Shown: positions 43,396-56,680 of the stretch, piece after piece | Layout of the letters: each line of letters begins with the position of its first letter | Numbering within the stretch: the first letter of the stretch is position 1 | Origin: Liolophura sinensis | Taxonomy: Eukaryota > Mollusca > Polyplacophora > Chitonida > Chitonidae | Length of the DNA: 64,000 bases | NCBI RefSeq assembly: GCF_032854445.1 | Contig: NC_088296.1 | Location: 19,087,485-19,151,484 of the forward strand | Direction of reading: 5' to 3' | Translations under genes and position numbers: made by a program | Notes under the pieces: model-generated | Told to the model about the DNA's origin: nothing | Database searches by the model: none | What the model saw: the letters and a program-made list of their open reading frames with translations, nothing else

Positions 43396-43925
43396 ATGCA
43401 AAATTTACTTAAAAGTAATATCTTTAAAGCTCGATCCTTTTCATTTACCAAGCTGTATATTGATGATCTACTAGCGTTAAATAATCCCCATATTGATGAA
43501 GCTGTGAAGGAAACATATCCACCTATATTAGATTTACAAGGAGACAACAGATAATCCTGATGGTACATCTTACTTGGATCTATATCTGTACAAAGACGCA
43601 CAAGGTCTCCTTTCACGCCGCCTTTACGACAAAAGGAATAATTTCAATTTTGATATTGTAAATTATCCTTATTTGGATAGCAATATACAAAAGGTTCCTG
43701 CATATGGCGTATACATATTTCCCCTTGTAGCAATTGTCAGATCTTGCGTAAATTGTGATGACTTCATTCACAAGTTGTTTGTTCAAAAACTAGTTTGTCA
43801 AGGATACTCCATCAAACGCCTTCATTCTAAGTTTCTCAAATTTTACAATGAATATAACTCTCTCGTTGGCAGGTATGGACAAAGCGTTGAGAATCTCTGG
43901 CGATCTGCAACGCGATCAACCACAT
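43396..43925 (+). pseudogene. Reverse transcriptase fragment
   Basis: Plus-strand reading gives FTKLYIDDLLALNNPHIDEA, containing the YxDD-type RT active site. After a frameshift near 43540 comes a 117-residue frame (43574-43927) with SYLDLYLY, KLYDKRNNFNFDIVNYP-like and AYGVYI motifs. This arrangement is common in retroelement-derived RT proteins of invertebrates and fish. I think it is Penelope-like or a related non-LTR class but cannot settle that. It is a truncated, frameshifted remnant in the first long intron of gene A. Confidence 0.6.
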
Positions 43926-45469
43926 AGACGGAGTTTATGGGACCTATCGCGTACATGGGGGTTTAACAACATAGATGGCTCTGGTTGACCAGTGTAACCG
44001 TCTATCTTGTATGTCATGTGAAACATCATAGATGGCGCCTCTTGTAGCATGAGATCATTACATATTAACGGGAAAGACGTAATCGTCCGTTTCTTTCGAA
44101 TCACAATCTGTTCGGTCAAGGTCATAATTTTCGAACTGTATCTCATACCGCTTAACCGAGGTGTGGGGACCATGAAGGTAGCCATGATCATTACATCTGC
44201 ATGATGCCTTTATGAACAGTTGCAATCAAAGCGCGACTGAGATACCCTGTTTAGTTGTTATATGACCTAGAACTCATTCACGGACTACGAATTTGAACTT
44301 TGATATGGAATTCATGCCAGGAACATCCACTGTCTACCCGGCATCATTGAAAACTGATGACCACTTCTCTCTTTTGTGCTACCGGCTTTATTTCCTATCT
44401 ATATGATTTCTTTCATACCTTTGTCTTTGGGAGCTACTGTTAAACGTTGATTTATAAATCGATCTTGCTATTATTGACTTGGAACGCCCTTTAAGGACTA
44501 CGAATGGTATATGCATGTCGGACATGACGCTCATATTTTTACACCAGATAGATTATACGTTCATGGAATTTTTTATTAAAACAGTTATTGCTAGTTTGGA
44601 GAATTCACTTTATCCCCATGCTTATTACTATAATTATTCCACACCTGAAGGCTAAGCGAGGACGATGGGAGTTCCTCCTTTTAGGTCTTAGTTGCGACTT
44701 GACCCAGGATTAACTCTCAATCTGCCGCTCCCGAAGAGGCAGGATGTAATTTGGTGTATAGTATAAAATAGTCATTGAGTTTGTCTTCAAAGAAAACTGT
44801 ATCAGACCTTCTTCAGAACTTATTCTTCATCGTCAGTCATGAGGTATTAATTTTGTCTTTAGCTTCGCCGAGTCCCCTCTCTTGTTATGAGTCAAAACAT
44901 TTAAAAAAATAAAGCCTTACCTTAATAAATTTTAAGTCAATCTTTATTCTTATAAATGAGCGTACGTCACTTTCATCGCGATCATCATTGCATTGAAACA
45001 ACAACAACAACGTCTACAGTAGGCCTATACGACAATGCATATTTAGGCTACACGTAAGCAGACTATGGGATTAAATGGATTTGCTAATTTATTTTAAGTG
45101 GATGGAATATAGTGATTAAATACATGAAACAAATAAGTAAGCAGAACACACATACGTAACTTACCAGCGGCCTTATAAAAAAGTGTGCATCATTCAAGGG
45201 GAGCAACTCGTGTATTTAATTGTTACAACAAACGGACACATGCGTGTATTTTTTTTATTCAATTTTACCGAGCAGAATCTCAAATACTCACGTCTTTAAC
45301 TTTTGCATAGCATAAGACACCAAAAGGGTGCTGTTATTTAGCAATCAATGTATATAATTTATACGATGACGCCGTCAACTAATAAGGTCAATAATCGTAA
45401 AGCGAATTACCAAAGTGACGTTAAACACAAATTACCAAAGAACTAAGATAGTATATAAAGTACAAAAAT
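43926..45469. other. No gene; possible 3' remainder of the RT element
   Basis: 44220-44250 carries a short inverted match to R2. The rest is not recognised. Confidence 0.4.
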
Positions 45470-46060
45470 AGGACGGAATCATACAAAGAGAAGCGGTTAA
45501 CAGTTTTCAATGATGTATAAAAGACGCAAGGTATGTTCTAGGCGACTGAGTAAAATGAGTATTCAAATTGTGTACCTTGCCAAAATATCAGTTGTCGAGA
45601 ACAAAATGTGTACCTCAGTTGGGCTTTAGTTGTAACTTTTCATATATCCAAGGTGTCGATCTGATTCAAAACGATGAATATTGCGCCCTAATTCCGAGTT
45701 AAGCGGAATTAGACACAATCACGAAGCAGAGCGCCAGAGATACTGAACACTCTGTCAATATTTACATACAAGAGAATTGTGCTCATAGTAAATTTAGTGA
45801 AGGCGTTTGATGGAATAACCTTGACACACTAGGTTTTGCAGTAATAACTTGTGATATTGATTATAATCGTCACAAGCATTATGTAACAAATGCTACAAAG
45901 CCAGATATGTACACGACAAAATGCAGAACCGTTCGGTATATTGTTGTCTCAATAAGGATAATATACAATGCCAAAATTCAAACCATCACTATTGTCGTGA
46001 AACCTACGAGAGAGGAAACCGTTTTGCTCTTTGTACATATAAGGTCCAGATAAGATATAC
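45470..46060. repeat. Old duplicate of the 39.0-39.85 kb segment, without R1
   Basis: R2 landmarks (gttaacagttttcaatgatg, gtacctcagttgggcttt, cagagcgccagagatactg), then gcagtaataacttgtgatat and gagagaggaaa, collinear with 38990-39316 joined to 39600-39850. Confidence 0.6.
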
Positions 46061-46948
46061 TGTAGTGGGAGTCTGTGCTTTCCTATAAATCTAACGACGG
46101 TTGGTAAATATCTTTCACAGCCTTTGCTATATATGGATTGTGTAAAATCAGCAGATCATCAGTATACGGTTTAGTTAATGAGAAAGATCGTGCCAGGTAC
46201 GGATTACACCTTCATCGTTTCTACATATAGTCACACTCATATGAGAACAGGTATAGGGCGGCCAACAGAGCGAGGGGGGTAGGGCATAAATTGTACCCAT
46301 CGGAATACATATACACTGTTGTGATATTGTTTCTCCGAGTTTCACATAGATGTTATTATTGAGAAATTCAAGCAACTCGATCAAGATGAAAACATCCCTT
46401 GAATGGTAACTCTAGTATGTAGAAGACCTGAAGAAGGCTTTGTTGCCTCTGACATTAATGTAGTGCTGTTGTGCAGTTCAAAAAAATAAGTGTAATTAAG
46501 TGCGTTAAGTGTAAGGGATTCTTAAAAGCTCCAAACGTCTAACTAAAAAAACGAGAATCTCAAATACACGTACAGTATAAGGACGTCGTTACTTGGTATT
46601 TCTCCACTGTGTGTACTATATCTTTCTGGAAATATGACATGATGTGTGTACATATACCAAGTACCAAATCTTGTGATAGTCTTGTGGCAGGACGAGTCTA
46701 TTCCGCCAACTATCTCTAAACTATTAGTACTGACCGCCGGGCAAGCCAGCAACAAGTACCATTTGTAAAGTTCTTGGTATGACACGACTAGTTGCTAACA
46801 TCTAATTGGATGTCTGTTCCCAAATGAAGCAAAGTTATCGACTGTAATGTCTTTGTGGTTTTTATAAGTTGGGGTTTAAGTTTTTGTCCCTCATTAATTG
46901 AGTCTGTATATTGTTATGTATTTATAAATAATAAATAATCAGTATACC
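46061..46948. other. Intron or upstream sequence, nothing recognised
   Basis: Small minus-strand frames (46175-46384, 46543-46785) have no supporting features. Confidence 0.45.
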
Positions 46949-47017
46949 CTACTCAGGCTTGAGCGAGCTATTCCAGAAGATAACAATCATCACACAGACG
47001 TGCAACGTGGAGCCCAT
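46949..47017 (-). pseudogene. Second signal-peptide exon, probably decayed
   Basis: Minus strand ATG at 47017 gives MGSTLHVCVMIVIFWNSSLK and then PE and a stop. It parallels the exon at 48169-48229 (CLTLYACLMVVIFWNTL), sharing the VIFWN core and flanking bases. The donor position is weak: GAGTAG gives phase 2, not the phase 1 used elsewhere in this gene. It could be an alternative first exon or the relic of another gene copy. A TATA-like cataaaaacc lies about 75 bp upstream. Confidence 0.5.
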
Positions 47018-48168
47018 TTTAGCGCTCGGCCATAGATAATTCAAAAGGGACACGTCCTTGCCTTTTTCTATGAGACTGCGGGAGATAAGGTTTTTATGAG
47101 GCGAATGCAGTGTGTGTGCGGAGCCCAGACCTCAGTATAGACTCTGTGGTGCAGTATCGATAGATACAGATAAGATTAAACCTTTGAAACCGTAAACGTT
47201 ACATAATTGTAAACAAATTGATATCGGGAATATGCTTGTTTGCTTTGGGTGAAACTAAAGGTTTGGCAAGTTGTTAGAAACTGCATAGATGAAACACTTC
47301 AGACGTAAGACTAGTCTGTACTCATTCTACGGTATTGTGAAAAAACGTTGGGGTTACTAATGAAGGTGGTAATAGAGTTACAAAAATGGTGTAAAATGAT
47401 CGCGGTTAGCTGCTTGCTGTAGTAGTCACTGACAGGAATCCTATTTTTTTTTTTAAATTTATTTTTCTACTTATTTCCAGGGGCAGACCATACATTGGGG
47501 TCTGCACCTGTTTACAATTACGTTAAAGTAATTCGGCACAACGTTGCAAGGCGCTGAATCATATACAATTCGCTAATGTTGATTAAATGAAGACTATCTA
47601 GGAACTCTAATTTTAGGAACAGTCTATTTTAACAGTCTGAACTGTTCTGACTGGATGATGAAGTCGAAAATAGGATATGTCCTGACAGACACGCATCCGA
47701 TAAGGTAGTACAGAAAGTGCGGGAGGAGTGGGGGGGGGGGGGGGGCGTTACTTGTGGGGAAGTGCATATAATACTGTGTTCAGAGCGTGCATGCTATCAC
47801 TTTTTTTAGGCAAACCTACCAGGTGGCTGACAGTTATATTGCTGTGAATCGACACCTTATTAAACATCCTCCTACCCATGATAGCATTTGAACAATTGTG
47901 TTAGAATCCTGTGGATGACTGGATGTTACGTTATCAACCCCCATAACATTATCATTTAAGCCCTAAAGATAAACTGAGCCAAGCTCCAGCATTCAAAATA
48001 CTTCTCTGTCACAGATATTCCATTCGACATCGGAGTCAAAATCTTCTGAAGAACGATAAATTACGCATATTACTTGAAAGCTGAAGTTGTCCAATCATCA
48101 CCCGAGAAATCAAAATGTTTTTATATTAGCAGTTGTGTCTTCCTAGTAAATGTGGCAGCAATACTTAC
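47018..48168. other. No gene recognised
   Basis: Contains a G-run near 47730. No open frame worth calling. Confidence 0.5.
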
Positions 48169-48229
48169 ATTCCACAAGCGTATTCCAGAAGATGACAACC
48201 ATCAGACAGGCGTACAGCGTCAAACACAT
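48169..48229 (-). CDS. Gene A, signal-peptide exon
   Basis: ATG at 48229; 20 codons plus one base (MCLTLYACLMVVIFWNTLVE), then a strong donor GTAAGT. The hydrophobic core LMVVIFW fits a short signal peptide. The phase 1 donor matches the phase 1 acceptor of the lectin exon at 42586, giving a continuous frame (VES then VSSAD). If used, gene A has 8 coding exons and, with an unbroken lectin domain 2, 427 codons. The assignment rests on frame fit and distance; a transcript would be needed to prove the 5.6-kb intron. Confidence 0.6.
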
Positions 48230-50790
48230 TTTAGGGCCGCAGCCATATACCGTCGATAATTCCACAGACTTGTGTACTTGTCGTTGTTAGGGCATTTGTT
48301 GGACAGTAATGATATCTTAGGTTAAAAACTTCAGCGGCGTAACATAACAAATCAATAAAACGTGCGCTTACATCGTAGCAGAAAACAACCGGACGACAAC
48401 GTTGGCAAGTTGACAAATATGTTAAGCCGTATATAGTGCTGTGTAAATACTATTACTGATAGCGTCATACTGTATGGCTCATACTTTAAAGAAACCCTTG
48501 CAACTGTATATAGTCTTTTTCTTTACCCAGTCGACTATATTCAGCTGTGCGTAAAATCAGTCATACTGGCAATCAAAATTGCGGTTAGTCAGTGACACGT
48601 AACAACACAAGCCATATACAGCAATTCCTATTCTGGAATGTATAATGTTAAACTCCGGAAACCTTGTTTCGACACAAGGAAATCTTTACGCGAGGAAATT
48701 CTGTTGTAAAAAATAATGTAGTCTGTTCGCCGAGAGAGTAGTGTAGTTGTGTTACTGAGCATGTTGGTGCAGCGATTATAAAACAAATTACTCACCAGGC
48801 CTATTGCCCACCACGCCACTGGTTTCTGAATAATTATAACGTCACTCGATGAAATGACTTCTTGGTGTCAAAAGCACATTTAAGAAGTTATCAATTAGAA
48901 AATGTATTATAACTGCCTTTTCCTAAGAATTATATAGACGTATCAGTGTGCAGAGCTTGTGTTGTTACAAATCACTAAGGAAAGGCAAAGTGCCCCTTAT
49001 ATTATATGTTTTTCAAAATTCTATCAAGTTAACCTATTCTCCATTACCATCTGTTATATTTCGTTTATACTTTTATTTCTTTTAAGCCAGTTATTAATAG
49101 AAATCGTCGCATTTTTTTATTGCACTATAAAATACGCACATCATAGAATAAATCCAGAGCAGCGACAATAGCAAATAGCCTTAATATCATCGTCAGCCGA
49201 TTAATGTCGAATATTCTGACGACTACACCGTAGAGAGTAAAACCAGATCAGTGACAAAAGTGTGATAGTTGACGAATGTTCCATGGCTTAAGTAGAATTA
49301 GTTGAAAAAAATACAGTGATGTTAATTCCATCTTATGTGGCGTCACCGCTTTAGAATCACAAAAAATGCTGAGTTGTCATCATATTCAATATACACTCAT
49401 ATTTTGACATGTTTATATCTTTTGGTACACACACAGATAACATTTCCATACATTTGTTTCTACATACATATATTTCACTTAGCCGAAAAAGTTAATCGCA
49501 CGAAGTCGGTAAGCGAGAGATGTTTTGTGAGTATTATCATAGTGTTATACAGCCTTCCTAGAAGTCGATTAACAGTCTAAACCAAAACATCTTGAGGGGC
49601 AAACAGCTTAGCAGGAGTTAATAAATTTCTTTTGCTCTTGAGTACTATTCAGTATGTTGTAACGATATATGACATTTAGGGTCAGAGCTGCAATATGCTT
49701 TTCATAAATGAAAAAATGTCCTCTTCACAAAACAGGGAGTAATAACATGTCTTCCAAATCCTAATAAACCAAGGGATTTTTGGAAAAAAAAAACTGGCGG
49801 CCAATAACTTTACTAAATCTTAATTACAAACAAATTAGTTCCTGTGTTGTAGATACAATTTGTATTATGTAAGGTTATTCAAGAGGATAAGAAAGGTTAC
49901 TTTTCAGAAAAATGTATTGACAAAGATATTCGCCTAATTTAAGATATTATGTTTGAAATATTGAATAGTGAAATCTTGAGGATGCGCCCGTCCATTGACT
50001 GAAAATGCATTAGACTTCGTGTCATGGAAGTTTATTCAACAAATGATGGAAACATTGGGGTTTGGTAATGACTTTTAAAGATGGATAGATATTAGAAGAT
50101 AGTTGTATACTACACATTTTGAATATATCCTCTGCAGTCTTAATCAGTACAAGTTGTAGACAAGAAAATCCGATTTCGCCGCATTGTTATAAGAAACAAT
50201 GAAAAAATAAAGGGTTTGAATGTAAACGGAATGGGAAATAAATTCAGTCAATTTGACGGTACTCAATTTATTGTGGACTGATTTCAAAACACCTTGGAAG
50301 AATCACTAAACTACCTAAATCTTTATTATATATATATTCAGGAATATAAATCAATAAAGAAAAATAAAAGCAGTGTGGTAGGTCTCTTTGTATGGGTGCA
50401 GTCTAATGGTATGTCAGGACTTACAGCGAGACTGCATGAAGGAGCTAACCATATTTCAGAGAAAAAAATTGATAAATAAAATCGATTACAACTAAACATC
50501 GGGATAAATTAAATACAATAAAAAAAACCTTTTTGGACTGAAACGCTGGACGCTTGGGAAGCTATACGGTATGTAAAGAATAAACAAATGTATAAATATG
50601 CGAGTAGTGGGTGAAAGTGTTGCCGCAAAGACGCATCCTCAAAATTGTTTTGCTGGACCCGCTTCGAGGACTCGATAGTGCTTTGCAGTAAGGTATTTTT
50701 TTGTATTTATTAATATACAAACCGCAAATTGGATGCGTTCGAATGTCACCTGTTTTTCATACCCTAGAGGAGGCTTTTGCGGCAAAGGTG
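48230..50790. other. Upstream region of gene A, nothing recognised
   Basis: A minus-strand TATA-like ctatatac near 48431 could serve gene A but lies ~200 bp from the ATG. The rest is AT-rich unique sequence. Confidence 0.45.
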
Positions 50791-50794
50791 TTTA

Positions 50795-50995
50795 GCGTCC
50801 CAGTGTGGTGCAATGAGCCAGGGGCATCTGAGCCCAAGCCCAGCTTGTGCTAGCTTTCTCGCCGACCGTACGTTGGAAGGTATGCCAGCAAACTGCGAAT
50901 GGCCGTGGGTTTCCCTAGGGTTCTGTCCGCCGTGGTATATAAGTGAAATGTTCCTGAATGCGTCGTAAAACACCAATCAAGTGAATAAATAAACA
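50795..50995 (+). mobile_element. Diverged SINE, plus orientation
   Basis: Body (gcatctgagcccaagcccagc ... ggccgtgggtttccc) and tail gtaaaacaccaatcaagtga then AAAT repeats. Head mostly lost. Confidence 0.75.
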
Positions 50996-51040
50996 TACCC
51001 TCGATTTCTTGTAGGAATCAGTTTTAAAACTATAAAAAAA

Positions 51041-51140
51041 CTTCCCTGCCCGGTTTCCTCCCACCATAATAGTGCCGTGGTATAAGTGATTTATTTTTGA
51101 GTACGCCGTATAGCGCCAGTAAAATAAGTGAATAAATAAC
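51041..51140 (+). mobile_element. SINE 3' part at the left edge of duplication copy 2
   Basis: cggtttcctcccaccataat to the AAAT tail, followed by acgcacgcacgcacg. It corresponds to the 3' part of the SINE at 23729-23966 and begins the collinear region. Confidence 0.8.
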
Positions 51141-51469
51141 TGCACGCACGCACGCACGCACGTACACACCCACACAGAGACCCTGGGCCTTACATTCTTC
51201 CTTTTCTCCTGTCGTTCTGCCTTTGATACGTATACTGTTGAAATATATACTTAGAAAGAATACTGAAAGAATATACTCAGTCCACAGCAATACAAATTTG
51301 ATATATTCCACAAATTACAATTATAATTAGATTTCAATCTAAACGTCTAAACAGACACTCTTGTACAAAATGGATGTACTGCTCCAATAAGCGCAAGGCC
51401 AATTCCCAAAACCAGATTCTACACAAAACACCAGAGTACATGTATTAGGAAAGTACATTCAGAAATTAT

Positions 51470-51755
51470 GCAGGATTTATACAACGAGAAGCAGTCAACA
51501 GTTTTACAATAATGACGGGAAAACACAAAGAATGTTATAGGCGAATTAATTATTAAATCAATATCAAAATCCTGCTACAATTTACTTGGTATTTTGAATT
51601 CAACCAAATGAAGTATGTGAGTTGTTTCTTTGATTGGAAATGTTCAGATATATTATGTGGAGATCTAATTTAACATGATGAATGTCTGTCCTTACCCGCA
51701 GGGTTAATCGTATTTAAATACAGTTATGACGCAAATTGCCACAGATGTCCCAAAA
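51470..51755. repeat. Dispersed repeat R2
   Basis: Counterpart of 24270-24550. Confidence 0.6.
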
Positions 51756-53919
51756 TTTTATTCACAATACCAAAACGCCTCAGGTATGTCACAGCAGTGT
51801 TATAAGCGTCTAACAGCAAATATATGCGTTGAAAAGGACATTGGGATACCAGCTGTCAACCACTGATAAAAGAGCTATCTCACTGGCTACAGTAAGATAA
51901 CACTTTCGTTATTACACACCCCAACGCCATGACGTCACAATAAACACTTTTGTTTTATGACATTTTAATCCGAGCTGAACAGAATGACGTCATCATTTAA
52001 AGTTCAGTCAAATTTAACGTATCTTACGTCACGCAACAGCAAACGACGTTATACGTCACGTGCGACGTCTCGCTATATACAAAAGTCTGCGAAGATCTCC
52101 AGGCAAAAACATTGCTTAAACTTGTTTAATTACACACAATCAACATATTGTCAAAATTTAAATAATAAATAGAATATTGTTAACAGAAAGTTAAATAGTA
52201 TAAATATTTTTTTCTCTGGAAATGTGGAAATGATAAGCCAACAGACGCGAGTTATCGTTTTCACTTCTCACACGAAAAATATTTATGATGTCCACCTTCA
52301 CTGTACAATATCCTCTCTCTGTTCGTCCCTCCGATGTTCCAGTGGAAGGCGAAAAACATTTTATGGAAAATATATTTACATGTAATAAAGCCGTAAACAA
52401 AACTCTAACTATATGTAAAATGAAATCACTTCACAACTCAATAGCTTATATTCACAAACCAAATATAAGAATATCACGAATTGCTAACAGCTTTATCTTC
52501 AACTGACACAGAAATCTGACAGATTCTGTGTTTGCGTCTCAAAGGTTGCACACTATTGTACAGGCCATACATTAAGTGTGTAAATGACCTACAATCGTGT
52601 TCATGGCTAAAGACAAATTTAGACTTTATTAGTTGAGGACTGGCAGTTTGTGAACTCGTTTTGCCTCATTGATGTCAGTCAAGTTCTATGTTAGAGGAAA
52701 GCAAGAAAAAATGTACAAGTAATAAAGGAAAAGTGCAGAGGAAACTCAGCAGAGGAAACCGCAGTGCGCGTGTTACTCGATGGAATTTCATTGGAGGGTG
52801 CTACAATATACAGCGGTGTATAGCTACATTTATTGACACAACGTCAGCCCGACCCCATTATCGACAACAAGGAAACGCAACGTTTATTTTACCTCTCTAA
52901 CATGGTAGTTAATTTTGCGTACCGGTATCATATTCAAAGTAGTAGCCTATGGCAGATACAAGTTGTGGACTGTTGATACAGTAAGCCTGCTGTATCACTT
53001 TTGAGTAGCCTGCAGATGCGCGGCAGGGGTATTCCTTGTTCAGCTCGTAGCTTCTGCAGGGGATGGGGGTTGTTCTGGCGATTTTTTTCCACTATTAATT
53101 ATTTATAACATTACAAAAGGCTTGTTGTACAACTAGATTCAAACTCAATTCTGAAACAAATAGAAACAAATGTAAGCTCCACTGAGACTGTTCTAGGCAT
53201 TCGACTGTCGCTGAATTCCATGCTTTAGTTTTGTGGTGGTGGCTTTTGAGATGAGAGCAGCGCTGACCTAGTTATCGTGGACGTCAGGGAAAACACCCGA
53301 CTTGAACACAGCGTTTGAAAATAATTTTACTGTATTTTATAAAAGAAAAGAGAAAAAATTCATTCCTTGTATGCACGAAAGACGAGCAAATTTAGCTCCT
53401 TAATTCTCATTAATTTAAAAAAAAATTATATCAAATTTAAATTAATTTGAAAGCACTGTCCGATGAGATGCCGTCTCCTCAGTCCTTTCTGCCTCCTGCA
53501 GATCAAATGAATTTTTACTGAGTCTGGTATATTTGTTATTTAGAAACTGCTGACTAAGCGGTAAAATGAACGACAAAAAGTGCATTTGTATAAGTTGAAC
53601 AGCGTGTCTAAGTAGGCGTATGGACTACTGGGAAAATGAATGCGGTTTGGTCCGAGACTGTATGCTGACTGACCTAATATGTAATACCGTCGTTGAATAT
53701 GGTTGTAATTTTTCTGTGTAGCTCTGTGTTATCATGTCACTTTATATAGGGAATGGGTAAAGCCTACGTCACAGCTTAGGCCATGCATTTCTAAAAGCAA
53801 CGTGTCGGATAGAATTCTCAATATGTCTGGCTCGACTTACACCAGCCATTTGTGCAGTACTGTCATATTGTTCTACATGGTATTTTGCGAAATCTCATTA
53901 AAATAATGAATTATTACAC
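51756..53919. other. 3' flank of gene B, no gene recognised
   Basis: Aligned with copy 1 to about 52900, then unrelated to it until about 53920. Confidence 0.5.
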
Positions 53920-53939
53920 TTTTCAGAAAGCTTGGGAAT

Positions 53940-54420
53940 CCTTCTTTCCACTAAAATATGTTTTAGCCATGTGCTTTCTTGTCCTTTAAGCCATTGTGCC
54001 AGGGGGCATGTAAATTGCTGTCATTTATGCATTTACAAGGAGAGTTAGAATAAATGGCTCAGTTGGTTAGCGCGCTAGCGCAGCGTAATGACCCAGGAGT
54101 CTCTCACCAATGCGGTCGCTGTGAGTTCAAGTCCAGCTCATGCTGGCTTTCTCTTCGGCCGTATGTGGGAAGGTCTGGCAGCAACCTGCGGGTGGTCGTG
54201 GGTATGTCAGTCCGCCTACCATAATGCTGGCCGCCGTCGTATAAGTGAAATATTCTTGAGTTCGGCGTAAAACACCAATCAAAAAAAAAAAAAAGTTAGA
54301 ATAAAACCTAAACGTAGGTAAACTGATATGATGCCAGATTTTACCGGTTAACATGTGACCACCTGCCAGCTATCAAACTGTCGTCGCTGCTCTGGTCCTT
54401 CTCCCTATGCTCTGTGTGTA
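53940..54420 (+). repeat. Dispersed repeat R1, split by a SINE
   Basis: R1 left part to gttagaataaa (54054) and right part from gttagaataaaacctaaacg (54295); the repeat resumes without loss after the SINE. Confidence 0.7.
54055..54294 (+). mobile_element. tRNA-derived SINE nested in R1
   Basis: Starts tggctcagttggttagcgcg, with B-box-like gagttcaagtcc, body, and an A-run tail. Perfect 11-bp target duplication gttagaataaa at 54044-54054 and 54295-54305. Absent from copy 1 at the equivalent R1 (26300-26620), so it arrived after the duplication. Confidence 0.95.
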
Positions 54421-54429
54421 TTTCATAGG

Positions 54430-55158
54430 GGCAGTTTTGTGCTCGAACTCTTTTATAATTGAACGTAGAAAAAGTCCAACTGTCTCGTGTGACCTATCAA
54501 AATTGTTTGGCAACTATTTTGATAGCATTCATTAAATACATGGGTGTCTGTAAAAAGTGTAATATAAAGAAATTTTGTGTAGACAAATGAACAAGAAAAT
54601 TGAGAATCTAAACGTTGTGTGAACTCGAGAATTTCCAAAAAGAAAGACGTGTCATTTGTGCCTCTGGAATGGGGTGAAACAGGTGATAATTAAATCAATT
54701 TCTACATGGTTGCCTTACATTTTTCACCATTCACATGGCACAGTAGGACTGTTTTTACCTTCAACGACAAAAATGTTCCAATGCCAAACTCTCCTATTAT
54801 ACTACAAAATAGTCGCTTCCTGTGAACTTCACCTAGAACTGTTAGTTTCATTTCTATTTATTGACTTATCTGTTACACTCTGTGTTCAACCCCGATTTGT
54901 TCAAGAATTCTTCGCCTACATCACGGTGCTCATGATTATGTTTGAACAGTACTGGGCCGTGTAGATAAAGCCAAAGTGTCGGGATTAAACCGGGACACCT
55001 GAGGGAAACGGACTTTCTGGAGGAATGCCTTTCAACATATCAAATTACATGTATGTGTTTTACTGAGGCGTAGAAATGCACTAAATCTGTATACAAATAA
55101 AGCATTTTGTCTAAAACATCAAAAATTAAATTTTGAACACGTGCTTTGGAGAAAAGTG
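54430..55158. other. No gene recognised
   Basis: Mostly without counterpart in copy 1. A 102-residue plus frame (54656-54964) has hydrophobic stretches but no supporting feature. Confidence 0.4.
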
Positions 55159-55382
55159 TTATATGTTTTTAACGACCCATACTGTCCATTTTGGATTCTT
55201 CTTGTAAGTGATCGTAGAACTTCGCCTATATCCTCTACACTCAAAGGTATCCACGTTGAAATTAAACACGGTACACATTTCATTCTCCATGCAAACACGT
55301 GAACACATGGTGGGCTGGGAAATTCTTAGCGTAAATAGCGGATCTCCAATAAGCAGGTTAGCATCCGGCTCACGCATGACAA
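55159..55382 (-). CDS. Gene B, last exon: PAN/Apple-like domain and stop
   Basis: 224 bp, entering in phase 1 after a polypyrimidine acceptor (ctttttttacag). Encodes VVMREPDANLLIGDPLF ... CSRVC ... CTVFNFN ... ECRGYR and ends KNPKWTVWVVKNI. Same length and cysteine pattern as gene A, with intact frame. Confidence 0.8.
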
Positions 55383-56200
55383 CTGTAAAAAAAGAAAAAC
55401 GTGCATAAAGCCTGTACATGTTCTTATTGATTTGGAAAAATTCTGAAAGAAGACATATCAAGTCCAGAGTAATAAAAGTTAGAAAATGTCTTAGAAAATG
55501 GTTTTCAGTGGGGTCGGTAGATTTGTTCCGTGTACAGTTATTTAATAAATGGATTGTAAAACGGTCCATTGCTTAATAAAATAGAAAATTCAAGCAACTC
55601 GATGAACGGTGAACGTCATGGAAATTGTAACGCTTAATTCACTAAAGATTTGTTGCAAGAGTGAACAAAACACCCAAACAACTGCTGGTGAAACTCTATC
55701 ACTGAAACATTGGCGAGGAACAGTAGTATAGAGAGTAGACAAATCTCCACTGAGCGTGTCCTTATGCGGTACAGTTATTTGAGCGCCCAGCTCTTTAGTA
55801 CAATATTTCTTTTAGTCAGAATCCACAAACTGTTGACGCCTTAACTATTTGTAATTCAACAACATGACTTTTTTGACATTGACCGAAATATCTTCGTTAA
55901 GAGAGTGAATAACTTTGGTGGTGCAGCTTTTTGAATTTCTTTAATTAAGAAGGGACAAATTAGTTAATTAGATCCTCCTGAGTAGGTCGTTATAAAATAT
56001 GATTATGTTGCGACAAGTGTTATAGTGATATTTGGCTTCTCTTCTAGAACTTCTAGGAATTCTTGCACGCAAATATAATATTCTTTGGGCCTACATCGCT
56101 GTTTCTCTATAGCTGATAGTCATTTGAGTCATTAGTTTTTAAGATTCCTTGCGTGTTTCGATCATCACTGAAAATGTTGACTATTTCTAAGAAAGTACAT

Positions 56201-56289
<89 letters not shown>

Positions 56290-56578
56290 GTGCTAAAAAT
56301 GTTGACTACTTCTATGACGGCTTGTACAACATACAAATGTATTGTTTGACACCCATAGATTAAAATGGAACTTTATCTGCAACTTTTCACGCTGCTACCA
56401 TGTATTAAGTTGCAGTTTAATAAGAGGAGCCAATGCGAACAATAAAAACATCGGTAAATTAATTGGAAAGTGAATGATAAGGTGTAAATGTATGGTGTCC
56501 TCTATTACGGTTGGGGACTACTGGTGCAAAATAAATGGCCAGTGGCATCTCATCACTTACTAAACTTACTAATCTTAC
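55383..56578. other. Gene B last intron, empty site of the retroelement
   Basis: The point matching the gene A insertion lies near 55946 (atttctttaattaagaaggg), with no LTR sequence. 56204-56286 is a (TA)n microsatellite. Confidence 0.85.
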
Positions 56579-56680
56579 CTGTCGTTGTGGCTTTTTGATG
56601 AACGGGCATAACAGGCTTCTGCTTTGATTCCAGGTCAGGCTTCACTTTTGGTTCCAACACTGGCTTCAATACAGGTGCGT
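56579..56680 (-). CDS. Gene B, linker 2 exon
   Basis: 102 bp, phase 1 at both ends. Encodes APVLKPVLEPKVKPDLESKQ then KPVMPVHQKATTT. Only substitutions relative to gene A, consistent with a working frame. Confidence 0.75.
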
